DNA from: an uncultured Veillonella sp.
GTDB taxonomy: Bacteria > Bacillota > Negativicutes > Veillonellales > Veillonellaceae
DNA: 21,619 nucleotides
Direction: 5' to 3'
NCBI RefSeq assembly: GCF_937981445.1
Contig: NZ_CALJON010000028.1
Span: forward strand, 1-21,619
Positions 1-6,954 of the stretch are shown here, one piece after another (the stretch's first letter is position 1; each line of letters begins with the position of its first letter). Under the pieces are notes generated by a model. That model saw only the letters and a list, made by a program, of their open reading frames with translations, was not told where the DNA came from and did no database searches. Position numbers and translations under genes: made by a program.

Positions 1-52
1 CTACGACCGATCGGTTAACAGCCGATTGCTCTACCGACTGAGCTATCGAGGA
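1..52 (-). tRNA. tRNA-Asn (anticodon GTT), 3' part missing at window edge
   Basis: Read on the minus strand, the 5' acceptor strand TCCTCGA (46-52) is followed by TA, the D arm with GCTC...GAGC and an anticodon loop carrying GTT (complement of 17-19). The variable region and start of the T arm are visible; the T arm, 3' acceptor strand and CCA lie beyond base 1. It follows tRNA-Gly by 5 nt, so the two are almost certainly one transcript. Confidence 0.93.
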
Positions 53-57
53 ATGTA

Positions 58-132
58 TGGAGCGGAAAACGAGATTCGAACTCGCGACCCCCGCCTTGGC
101 AAGGCGGTGCTCTACCACTGAGCTATTTCCGC
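58..132 (-). tRNA. tRNA-Gly (anticodon GCC), complete with encoded CCA
   Basis: The minus strand gives acceptor GCGGAAA (126-132) pairing with TTTCCGC (62-68), a D arm GCTCAGTGGTAGAGC, anticodon GCC (complement of 98-100) in a CTTGCCAAG context with a GC-rich stem, and the T-loop TTCGAAT. The discriminator is at 61 and the CCA end is encoded at 58-60. It is the first gene of a tRNA-Gly/tRNA-Asn pair and has consensus promoters immediately upstream. Confidence 0.97.
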
Positions 133-149
133 ATATCACAACAGGAACA

Positions 150-178
150 ATTTTACACTTTCAACAAGTAGTTGTCAA
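150..178 (-). promoter_or_regulatory. Proximal promoter of the tRNA pair
   Basis: The minus strand carries TTGACA (complement of 173-178), a 17-nt spacer, then TAAAAT (complement of 150-155). The -35 box is a perfect consensus match. Transcription would begin about 7 nt before the tRNA-Gly 5' end plus a short leader. Confidence 0.85.
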
Positions 179-206
179 GAACTTTTTTAACTACTTATTA
201 GGTTTA

Positions 207-223
207 AGTCAGTTCCCCTGACT
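207..223 (-). other. Short hairpin between the two tRNA promoters
   Basis: A perfect 6-bp inverted repeat (AGTCAG at 207-212, CTGACT at 218-223) with a 5-nt loop. It lies downstream of the distal promoter and upstream of the proximal one, so only transcripts from the distal promoter or read-through from larC would contain it. No strong U-run follows it on the minus strand (TTAAACC), so it is at best a weak terminator. Confidence 0.4.
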
Positions 224-231
224 GCTTTACT

Positions 232-261
232 ATAATATCAAATAGATGATTATCCTGTCAA
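232..261 (-). promoter_or_regulatory. Distal promoter of the tRNA pair
   Basis: The minus strand has a second perfect TTGACA (complement of 256-261), an 18-nt spacer and TATTAT (complement of 232-237). Together with the proximal box at 150-178 this makes two tandem sigma-70-type promoters in front of the tRNA genes. Confidence 0.7.
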
Positions 262-310
262 CACTTTTTTTACAAATATTTTACAGCATTATATATATCA
301 CCTTAACACA

Positions 311-339
311 GAGTAGCTAAGCCTCCCCATTAGCTACTC
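311..339 (-). other. Perfect inverted repeat overlapping the larC1-like stop codon
   Basis: GAGTAGCTAA (311-320) and its exact reverse complement (330-339) flank a 9-nt loop. The upstream arm includes the TAG stop codon (334-336) and the last sense codon of the nickel-protein gene. The bases after the stem on the minus strand (TGTGTTAAGG) are not a U-run. It may be an mRNA 3'-end stabiliser or a weak terminator. Confidence 0.5.
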
Positions 340-1278
340 TTGGGCATCAAATAAAGTAAGTACATTAGGAATCGGTAGATTCATAGAACCTAGACCCACG
401 CCTTTTTGCTTAGCCGCTTGAGACTTGGTCAACATTTGTACAACTTCTTCCTGTATTTCCTTACTAGTAAGCGCACCATAAGCGGTCTTTTGCAAGGTTT
501 TTACTAAAGCCGCCCCAGTAGGTGTTACCAATTCCCCCTTAACAGGCGTCACATAGGTAGGAAAGGAGCCTAATAATTCCGCTGTGGCTGGCGTTGGAAT
601 ATCCATAAGACCATGATCGCATTTCACCTTCCCTTGACCAAGATGAAGAGGGGAAAATTGAATGGACTGAATTTGTAAATATTCTAAACAAATCATAGTC
701 CCCACAATGTCAATAATACAGTCAATGGCTCCGACTTCGTGAAAATGAACAGACTCCAAGGTCGCCTCATGGACTTTTGCTTCAGCCTTACCTAAATGAG
801 TAAAAGCTTCAATGGCTTTCTCTTTGACCCAATCAGATAGAGAACTCATTTCAATAATATGTTTTATATCACTGTAGCCACGATGCTCCCCATGATTATG
901 AGTATGCCCTGTAATAGCATGCCACAATTTATGAATAGGCGAGTGCGAATGACTATGGCTATGATTGTTATTATGATGATTATGACTATGTGTATTATGT
1001 TCATGTCTGTGGTTGGCGTTATTATGACTGTCACCATGATTATGGCTATGACAGTGATCAGCCGAATGTGTGTGTGCCGCATCATCTAATACAACATCAA
1101 AATAAGTACCACCTACATTTAACTTCTCCTGAGCTTCACAAATAATCGTAAAGCCTCCTAGATTAAGTTTTTGCAATTCTTGTTCTAAATATGAAAATGG
1201 CACTCCATAGTCTAACAATGCGCCCACCATCATATTGCCGCTGATGCCAGACATACATAAACCATATATTGATTTCAT
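334..1278 (-). CDS. larC1: LarC1-like nickel-binding protein (DUF111 family, N-terminal part only), histidine-rich
   Basis: This is the N-terminal portion of the LarC/DUF111 family, whose full-length members insert nickel into the pyridinium-type pincer cofactor of lactate racemase and related enzymes. The start MKSIYGLCMSGISGNM matches the family opening (the usual G-I-S-G-D is G-I-S-G-N here), VHFHEVGAIDCIIDIVG is the conserved core, and PTPATAELL and TPTGAALV follow. Residues 69-132 hold 24 histidines mixed with Ser and Asn, a larger metal-binding insert than usual. The protein stops after the PNVL motif that closes LarC1. The LarC2 part (cofactor cyclometallation in the lactobacillar protein) is absent, and only about 200 bp separate the stop from tRNA-Gly, too little to hold it. 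The ribosome site is weak (GGTAGGA or AGGG near the ATG). It may be a nickel chaperone or store, or it may work with a LarC2 encoded elsewhere. Confidence 0.85.
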   Translation of the reverse strand: MKSIYGLCMSGISGNMMVGALLDYGVPFSYLEQELQKLNLGGFTIICEAQEKLNVGGTYFDVVLDDAAHTHSADHCHSHNHGDSHNNANHRHEHNTHSHNHHNNNHSHSHSHSPIHKLWHAITGHTHNHGEHRGYSDIKHIIEMSSLSDWVKEKAIEAFTHLGKAEAKVHEATLESVHFHEVGAIDCIIDIVGTMICLEYLQIQSIQFSPLHLGQGKVKCDHGLMDIPTPATAELLGSFPTYVTPVKGELVTPTGAALVKTLQKTAYGALTSKEIQEEVVQMLTKSQAAKQKGVGLGSMNLPIPNVLTLFDAQE

Positions 1279-1328
1279 TCCCTACTATCCTACCTTTCAA
1301 TTCCTTCGATACTATTTTATACCTAAAA

Positions 1329-1520
1329 GTCTACATCATACGCGCCTAAGGCTTGGGCTTACGTCATAGGCTACTGAAGGCTACATCATGCATAGCAAAA
1401 TATAGCCTCTAACTCATACCTTGCAGAAGATGGGCTCTAAGGCATACCATGCAGAAGATAGTCTCTATATCATACCTTACAAATATAGCCCTTGTATCAT
1501 GCATCTTATCACAATCTACG
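1329..1520. repeat. Degenerate tandem array, about 28-bp unit, between the CobT-like gene and larC1
   Basis: The clearest copies start at 1379, 1407, 1435, 1463 and 1491, spaced by 28 bp. They share a core of the type TCATACCTTGCAGAAGAT or TCATGCAT. Two more worn and shorter copies precede them, near 1329 and 1355. The array fills almost all of the 249-bp gap. The last copies resemble the sequence around the CobT-like stop codon (TATCATGCATCTT compared with TATCGTCCATCTT at 1529). Confidence 0.75.
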
Positions 1521-1527
1521 CCAAGAC

Positions 1528-3804
1528 CTATCGTCCATCTTGTAATATATTACCAGGCCCATCTTCAGCCACGGTTACTTCAGTTTCGCCAAAGGTTTTC
1601 ATATCATTCAACATGTGCATAGACGCATTAATAACGGACAAACCTAAGCATGATCCAATCCCTTCATCTACAGCAAGATTATAATTTAAATACGTTTGTA
1701 GCCCTAAATATTTCATTTGGTTCTTATGAACCGGCTCATTATACGCCACAGATGGCAATACATAGTTCAAGGCTAATGGTGCCATCTTCACCGCTGCCAA
1801 TACGGCAGCACCAGTAACAGCAGTGTCAAAGACAATAGCCATACGCGCCTTAGCAGCCCCTAAAATAAAGCCCACTAAGGCCACAATTTCAGGAGATCCT
1901 AAAGCTTGTAAAATCTCTTTTACAGACGCTGTTTCAATATGATAACGCTCCATAGTTTGTGTTAACCGTGCGGCCTTCTCCTTGATAGACAAGGTACATT
2001 CATTATCAGTCAACAAATCAGTCATATCATATGAGGTAAACGCTTTGGTAAGCGCTAAGGCGCTCAATAAATTACGTTCCCCTGCTGTCCCTATGGCGAC
2101 CACTTCAATACCATCAGTAGCCATTTTTTGCGCCATGGCGAGACCTACATTGAGTAAATCATCTACTTCCTCAGTTGAAAAGGCTTTGTGCATGCCAAAG
2201 AAACGTCCCCCAGAAGTTACCTTCTGCTGTATAACCCCCTGTATGTCTGAAGTATCTTGCTCAAGGCCTACATCTACAACATACACAGGAGCTGCCAATG
2301 ATTTGGCCAACGCACTCGTTGGACTTTGACCGACCCCTAACCGCGTTACTACGGCTTTTGACTCGAGCCCTTTTGTATGATTTTGAGGGCCATCCACTGC
2401 TGTATCACCAGCCATGATAAGGACGGCTTGTTTCAAATGATTCGGTTGAGCTTTTTCATATATGCCGGCTAGTTGTACAGCAATTTCTTCCAGTTTAGCT
2501 AAACTATATAAAGGCTTAGTCAAATTATCTACCCGCGTGCGACATGCTGCCATAGCCTCTGTGTTGAGAACTTTAATAGACGCCGCCACTTGTTCCACGT
2601 TTATAGCCTGACGCTCAACGTCTCTAAAGTCTCCAAGGCAAGCATCTGTATCGTTAGGGGACAACGCATTATAGTGCTCCGCCTCTACAGATGGGGTCGC
2701 CACGTCTTCACCAGCCCCCTCAGTAGTCTGCCGATTCCCTTTAGATTGACCTTTTTCAAGCCCTTCGGTTTCTGCTAAAATTTCCATCTGCTTATACAAG
2801 CGAATGGCTAAATCAAGCATGCCCATTTGCACTGCGCCACCGGATGCTTCACCAAGACAGAGACCCAACGTAACATATGCTTCTAACCCTAGTTGCTGCA
2901 AAGCACGGCGATGGCCTTTTTCTGCTGACAAATGGGACGCCATCACATACTCCATACTTGCTGGGGCTATAGCATGGGCAATCAAAGCACAAGCAGTAGT
3001 ATTAAATCCATCAAGTATGACTAATCCTTTATACGCCGCTGCCCCTAGTATAATCCCTACAATGCAGGCAAATTCTAAACCTCCTACTGCTTGTAGAACG
3101 CCTAGACCATCGCTAGCTGGTATATGATGATATCGTTCTAATGCTTTTTGTACGACTTGCGTTTTTACTTTTAGTCTTTCGTCTGAAATATTCGTACCAC
3201 GGCCAGTCGCTTCTTCCGCCGTGAGGCCCACATATTTAGCAGTAATAATAGCACTTGCAGTGGTATTCGCAATGCCCATTTCACCGACTAAAAATACATT
3301 ATACCCAGCTTCTATTTTCTCCTTAACATAGGCAATGCCCACTTCAATAGCCGCTAGTGCTTCTTCCTTAGTCATGGCTGGTTCTTCAAGAAAATTTTTA
3401 GTCCCATAAGCTACCTTGCATTGTCGTAGGCCTGGAATATCCGTCACATCTGCTGCAATCCCCACATCGATGGCATCTAGCTGCGCATTACAATAACTCC
3501 CCAATGCATTAGCGCCAGCCCCTTTAGCAACTAAGTAGTTCTTCGTCATGCCTACCGTTACATCTTGTGGATACGCGCTAACCCCTACTTTGGCTATGCC
3601 GTGGTCTGCGGAGGAAATAACCATGGCTACTTTAGGCGCTTTTACAACCTTGTCATTTGTAGCCATAGCATACTGTTTAACCATATCTACTAATTTGCCA
3701 TAACTCCCATACAGCGTTCCTTGATCCATAATAGTCTGAATTTTAGAACCAATTGTTTTGTCTGTTTCTTTTATATTTTGACAAGTTTGTTCAAATATAC
3801 TCAT
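1528..3804 (-). CDS. Double CobT-like phosphoribosyltransferase (ArsA-ArsB-like fusion), lower-ligand activation for cobamide synthesis
   Basis: CobT transfers ribose phosphate from nicotinate mononucleotide to the lower-ligand base of cobamides. Residues 1-345 are a complete CobT: SADHG and VSAYPQ near 67-82, GEMGIANTT at 175-183, GRGT and SDER at 202-210, and catalytic Glu319 in LGEASGG. After a Ser/Gly/Glu-rich linker (about 345-400), residues 400-740 form a second, diverged CobT-like domain. It has AGDT, GTAGERN in place of GEMGIxN, no GRGT motif, but a conserved glutamate (about 714) in DEGIGS. Two paired CobT homologues are the mark of ArsA and ArsB of Sporomusa ovata, a heterodimer that activates phenol and p-cresol; here both would be one chain. 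The chosen ATG follows AAGGAG by 6 nt; the GTG one codon earlier is too close. tyrA lies 33 nt upstream. The alternative is an ordinary CobT with a regulatory partner domain. Confidence 0.85.
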   Translation of the reverse strand: MSIFEQTCQNIKETDKTIGSKIQTIMDQGTLYGSYGKLVDMVKQYAMATNDKVVKAPKVAMVISSADHGIAKVGVSAYPQDVTVGMTKNYLVAKGAGANALGSYCNAQLDAIDVGIAADVTDIPGLRQCKVAYGTKNFLEEPAMTKEEALAAIEVGIAYVKEKIEAGYNVFLVGEMGIANTTASAIITAKYVGLTAEEATGRGTNISDERLKVKTQVVQKALERYHHIPASDGLGVLQAVGGLEFACIVGIILGAAAYKGLVILDGFNTTACALIAHAIAPASMEYVMASHLSAEKGHRRALQQLGLEAYVTLGLCLGEASGGAVQMGMLDLAIRLYKQMEILAETEGLEKGQSKGNRQTTEGAGEDVATPSVEAEHYNALSPNDTDACLGDFRDVERQAINVEQVAASIKVLNTEAMAACRTRVDNLTKPLYSLAKLEEIAVQLAGIYEKAQPNHLKQAVLIMAGDTAVDGPQNHTKGLESKAVVTRLGVGQSPTSALAKSLAAPVYVVDVGLEQDTSDIQGVIQQKVTSGGRFFGMHKAFSTEEVDDLLNVGLAMAQKMATDGIEVVAIGTAGERNLLSALALTKAFTSYDMTDLLTDNECTLSIKEKAARLTQTMERYHIETASVKEILQALGSPEIVALVGFILGAAKARMAIVFDTAVTGAAVLAAVKMAPLALNYVLPSVAYNEPVHKNQMKYLGLQTYLNYNLAVDEGIGSCLGLSVINASMHMLNDMKTFGETEVTVAEDGPGNILQDGR

Positions 3805-3837
3805 CACTAGCTCCTTTATGACAAAATGTACGTTTTA

Positions 3838-4701
3838 TTATAATTCAGCAAAATGATCCCGAATTGTTTTTGCTTCATCCAAATAGGCTTCTAACTCTAC
3901 CTCATCAGGATTCTTAAGTATTTCTTTTAAGCGTTGAATTTCCTGTTCCAAATTTTCTAATGCCTTATACACTTCTACATGGTTGCCTCCGATAATCTCT
4001 CGCCACATAGAAGGCAAGCCCCCTGCTACACGTGTAACATCGCGAAAGCCTCCTGCTGCTAAGCGCAAACGAAGTTCTCCTTCTGCCCCACTGCCCGCCA
4101 CCTTAGCTACCATGGCGGCTACTAAATGAGGCATATGACTTACCTTGGCCATAAAAGCATCATGTTCTTTCATAGAAATCAATTCCACATGAGATCCTAA
4201 ATGAGCCCCCATATCGGCTAATTCAAGTGCCCCTTCAGAGCTCCAAGAGGATTGTCCTTCATCCGTCAACACAATCCACGTACAACCAGCAAATAAATGG
4301 CTATTCGCCATTTCATAACCGCCCTTTTCAGACCCTGCCATAGGGTGCACAGATACAAATTTTACATGGTCAGGTATATGTTCATATACAATAGCGGCAA
4401 AATTAGTTTTTGTACTGGACACATCAGTAACAAGAGCCCCTGATTTAAAGTGAGGGACGCAAGCCTTAAATACTTCACCATTTGTATTCGGCGGCAAAGC
4501 AAAGACTACAATATCAGAAGCGGCTACAATTTCAAATAAATTAGTACTCGCCTCATGAACGCCACCATCAGCTAGGGCTTGGTCACAAGTTTCTTGTCGT
4601 CTCGCATAGCCTACTACATGATAATTCGTGCTACTAGTTAATGCCTTTGCTAAAGAGCCGCCAATTAATCCAAGTCCAATAATTCCTACAGTTCTACTCA
4701 T
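3838..4701 (-). CDS. tyrA: Prephenate dehydrogenase (tyrosine biosynthesis)
   Basis: This is an NAD(P)-dependent oxidoreductase that decarboxylates prephenate to 4-hydroxyphenylpyruvate, the step committed to tyrosine. The Rossmann motif GLGLIGGS is at residues 9-16, the second conserved stretch is VSSTKT near 94-99, and the substrate-binding motif HPMAGSE is at 119-125. At 287 residues it is a dehydrogenase-only form: no chorismate mutase domain precedes it and no ACT regulatory domain follows. GGGAGG lies 7 nt before the ATG, and a small hairpin sits just upstream of that site. It is the first gene after a 460-bp repeat-filled gap and lies directly in front of the CobT-like fusion, so the two are probably co-transcribed. 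Confidence 0.93.
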   Translation of the reverse strand: MSRTVGIIGLGLIGGSLAKALTSSTNYHVVGYARRQETCDQALADGGVHEASTNLFEIVAASDIVVFALPPNTNGEVFKACVPHFKSGALVTDVSSTKTNFAAIVYEHIPDHVKFVSVHPMAGSEKGGYEMANSHLFAGCTWIVLTDEGQSSWSSEGALELADMGAHLGSHVELISMKEHDAFMAKVSHMPHLVAAMVAKVAGSGAEGELRLRLAAGGFRDVTRVAGGLPSMWREIIGGNHVEVYKALENLEQEIQRLKEILKNPDEVELEAYLDEAKTIRDHFAEL

Positions 4702-4716
4702 ACAAATTCCTCCCGT

Positions 4717-4731
4717 GAGCCTCTAAGGCTC
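4717..4731 (-). promoter_or_regulatory. Hairpin adjoining the tyrA ribosome-binding site
   Basis: A perfect 6-bp inverted repeat (GAGCCT at 4717-4722, AGGCTC at 4726-4731) with a 3-nt loop ends 2 nt before the GGGAGG site (complement of 4709-4714). It could affect tyrA translation, but no alternative pairing with the ribosome site is evident. Confidence 0.35.
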
Positions 4732-4773
4732 CCTACTATACTACATTACTACCTTGAGTAGATAATAATATTT

Positions 4774-4779
4774 ATTATA
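4774..4779 (-). promoter_or_regulatory. Possible -10 box for tyrA
   Basis: A perfect TATAAT on the minus strand, 73 nt before the tyrA start. No convincing -35 hexamer lies 16-18 nt upstream, so this is tentative. tyrA could instead be read through from the MATE gene. Confidence 0.3.
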
Positions 4780-4816
4780 ACCCTAGCCTAACTATTATTT
4801 CTAGTGATTAATTGCC

Positions 4817-5005
4817 ATAATCATGATAAAAGTGAGTAATAAAGCAATCATGATAAAAAAGTGTAATAACATATGCCTGACAAGCGAATGTAATAAACTG
4901 CCCATAACAGGAGAATATAATAAACTGCCTATGACAGGAGAATGCAATAAACCACTCTTGACAAGAGAATGTAAGAAATTGCCCATGACGAGAGAATATA
5001 AAAAA
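4817..5005. repeat. Tandem array of seven 27-bp units between the MATE gene and tyrA
   Basis: Units begin at 4817, 4844, 4871, 4898, 4925, 4952 and 4979, exactly 27 bp apart. The best-kept core is ATGACAGGAGAAT followed by a variable TRYAATAAA end. The first two units (ATCATGATAAAA type) are closest to each other, and the middle ones to each other, which suggests more than one round of duplication. Because 27 is a multiple of three, both strands stay open across the array. Confidence 0.9.
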
Positions 5006-5057
5006 CTGTAACTATGAAAGCACGTCTCTATCCTAGCACTTCACATAATTACAGTTT
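5001..5057 (-). terminator. Long imperfect hairpin after the MATE gene, possible terminator
   Basis: AAACTGTAACTATG (5003-5016) pairs with CATAATTACAGTTT (5044-5057) over 14 bp with one G-U position; the loop is 27 nt. On the minus strand the stem runs into TTTTTATATTC. The long loop makes it less typical than the other terminators in the window. Confidence 0.4.
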
Positions 5058-5161
5058 CTAATTTGAATGTATATTCTCTTTTACTAACTTTAAGGTATAT
5101 TATCTTTTACCATCTTTTACTATCTTTTATTAATATTTATTAGCTTTTATTATCGCTGATT

Positions 5162-6508
5162 CTACGCTTCTATCAATCTTCGATTTTTCCATTTACCACT
5201 GTACCAACGCCATACAAAGATAATAGCGCGCACACCTTCATCGATGGCCATAGCAATCCAAATTCCCACTAGGCCCCAGCCAAGCCAGATACCCAAAATA
5301 TAGGACAAATTAACGGCACAAAGCCACATGCCAAAGACCCCGACAATCATTGGAGTCCGAATATCGCCGGCAGCTTGCAAACATTGAACCATAATAATAT
5401 TAACGGATCGACCAATTTCTAAGAATATTTCAATAAACAAAATAGTTTTCCCTAAGGAAATAATCTCTGGATCAGTGGTAAAGAATTGAAATATAAAGTC
5501 AGAAGCTAAATAGAAGGTCGATGACAAACCGACACTAATGGCCATGCCTAGCCACATAGTACGCCATACGCGGCGTGAAATTTCCTCTTCCCGCTTAGCC
5601 CCCACCAAGAAGCCTACAATAATCTGTGCTGCATTGGCTAGCGCAATGGTATACATGTAGCAAAACATGGAAATAATGTAAGCATATACTTTGGTATTAA
5701 TAACTACAATACCAAAGATATTAACCATCTTCATAATGGTAGTCTGCGATAGTTGATACGACAAGGTCTCGCCACCGGAAGGAATGATGATATGCAATAA
5801 GCGTTTCAACATGTCTTTAGGGAATGGTCGCAAATAAGACCAAGAAATCGTAATCGGCAATTGTGTTTTAAATAAATAAAATACGAGTAGAAGGCCGACG
5901 CCCTTACTAATAAAGGTGGAGACAGATACACCAAATACCCCCATCGATGGAATAAAGCCCCAACCAAAAATAAGAATCCAGTTACTAATGATATGGAACA
6001 CATTCATCACAAAGGCTACGCCCATGGTAATAACAGGCAAGGAATAGCCTCTAAACATGGCTACAAAGGCGGTATACACACCTGTAATAGGAATGCTAAA
6101 TGCCACTATTGTCATGTACAAACTGGTTTCGTCCATAATTTCAGGGGGTACACCGAGCCATTCAAAAAGCCAGCGATGAGTAATAACAATAAACAAGGCC
6201 GCCGTGCTACTAAATACAAAGTTAAAGGCCACACTCACCGTCGACACTTCATTGATTTTCTCAGGATTTTTCGCCCCCAAGTATTGGGCGATTAATATCG
6301 TACTGGCCGTACTCATTACTATAATCAGCATGATAAAAATATTCATAATCTGATTCGCATTCGCCACAGCCGCTACGGCTTCCTGAGAGTAATGACTCAT
6401 CATAAACTGGTCAATATTCCCGATGAGCATTTGTAGGAATATTTCTATGAAAATAGGCCAGCTTAAAGCAACTACTGATAAGCTTGCGCTTTTAGTAGGC
6501 GTTCTCAT
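5162..6508 (-). CDS. MATE-family multidrug/cation antiporter
   Basis: A 448-residue integral membrane protein of the MATE family, which exports organic cations and other small molecules using a Na+ or H+ gradient. The opening (PIFIEIFLQMLIGNIDQFMM) is the usual first membrane helix, followed by the family-typical AVAAVANANQI loop. Hydrophobic segments continue through the chain to about 430, consistent with 12 helices in two halves. The C-terminus is a basic cytoplasmic tail (KWKNRR). The ATG overlaps the stop codon of the upstream gene as ATGA, so the two are translationally coupled. The substrate cannot be read from the sequence; its place between tetrapyrrole and cobamide genes is suggestive only. 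Confidence 0.93.
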   Translation of the reverse strand: MRTPTKSASLSVVALSWPIFIEIFLQMLIGNIDQFMMSHYSQEAVAAVANANQIMNIFIMLIIVMSTASTILIAQYLGAKNPEKINEVSTVSVAFNFVFSSTAALFIVITHRWLFEWLGVPPEIMDETSLYMTIVAFSIPITGVYTAFVAMFRGYSLPVITMGVAFVMNVFHIISNWILIFGWGFIPSMGVFGVSVSTFISKGVGLLLVFYLFKTQLPITISWSYLRPFPKDMLKRLLHIIIPSGGETLSYQLSQTTIMKMVNIFGIVVINTKVYAYIISMFCYMYTIALANAAQIIVGFLVGAKREEEISRRVWRTMWLGMAISVGLSSTFYLASDFIFQFFTTDPEIISLGKTILFIEIFLEIGRSVNIIMVQCLQAAGDIRTPMIVGVFGMWLCAVNLSYILGIWLGWGLVGIWIAMAIDEGVRAIIFVWRWYSGKWKNRRLIEA

Positions 6509-6918
6509 TCTGATACCTCATTAGATTCCAAGGATGCCACATTTGTTTCTGCAGAGACCTCATGTGTTTCTTCAATTTTTTCTAACGCTTCATTAGCAAT
6601 TAAGGTTTGCCAATCAGCGACTAACTTATATTTAGCATTCACTTTAGCCATGTCCCAATTGTCCCCTTCAGGAAACCAATTACCAGGGGAACACGAACTT
6701 TTAGCAAAATTAATGCGATAACCTAATTTCTTTACTTCCTGAGAGGCCCACCAAGCACCGACTGCATCTCGCCCAACTAAATACAAGCGCTCCACATCAG
6801 TATGCTCTAACCAATAGTAAATAGATTCCCAATACTCTTTAGGAATGACACTCGCTTCTAAACATTCCTCTAGACTCTTGCGAGCTGCCGCTATTGTTTC
6901 TGGAGTTAATGCTACCAT
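6505..6918 (-). CDS. Unrecognised 137-residue tryptophan-rich soluble protein, coupled to the MATE gene
   Basis: I do not recognise this family. The start is well supported: AAGGAGG lies 5 nt before the ATG. The first 110 residues look like a compact soluble domain with seven tryptophans, including YYWLEH near 34, AWWAS near 56 and NWFPEGDNWDMAK near 80-92, and a CSPGNW stretch near 75. The last 25 residues are a Glu/Ser/Thr-rich tail that looks disordered. No signal peptide or membrane segment is visible. The stop shares four bases (ATGA) with the MATE start, which implies fixed stoichiometry or shared regulation. It may be a MATE accessory protein or simply an upstream operon member. Confidence 0.8.
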   Translation of the reverse strand: MVALTPETIAAARKSLEECLEASVIPKEYWESIYYWLEHTDVERLYLVGRDAVGAWWASQEVKKLGYRINFAKSSCSPGNWFPEGDNWDMAKVNAKYKLVADWQTLIANEALEKIEETHEVSAETNVASLESNEVSE

Positions 6919-6954
6919 AGAACCTCCTTCAAATTAACTAATTTAAGATAAGGG

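Larger units (their letters stand above)
4702..5161. other. 460-bp gap between the MATE gene and tyrA: repeats, hairpins, no gene
   Basis: From the MATE side the gap holds an AT-rich stretch with short CTTTTA-type repeats (about 5075-5155), a long imperfect hairpin (5003-5057), a seven-copy 27-bp tandem array (4817-5005), a TATAAT box (4774-4779) and a small hairpin beside the tyrA ribosome site (4717-4731). Open frames cross the array on both strands but have no ribosome site and no family resemblance. Confidence 0.7.

Noticed and set aside
859..1089. Overlapping Met- and Ile-rich frames on both strands inside the nickel-protein gene
   Set aside because: They are shadows of the CAT/CAC-rich histidine region; they have no ribosome site and their composition follows directly from the His codons.
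1329..1520. CRISPR array suggested by about 28-bp periodicity
   Set aside because: The repeats are directly adjacent with no unique spacers, the copies are degenerate, and no cas genes are nearby.
3805..3837. Cobalamin riboswitch ahead of the CobT-like gene
   Set aside because: Only 33 nt separate it from tyrA, and neither that gap nor the 115 bp before sirC can hold a B12 riboswitch.
4823..5011. Plus-strand frame of 62 codons with 9-residue repeats
   Set aside because: No ribosome site or promoter on the plus strand, and the open frame is a by-product of a 27-bp tandem array, which also leaves the minus strand open.
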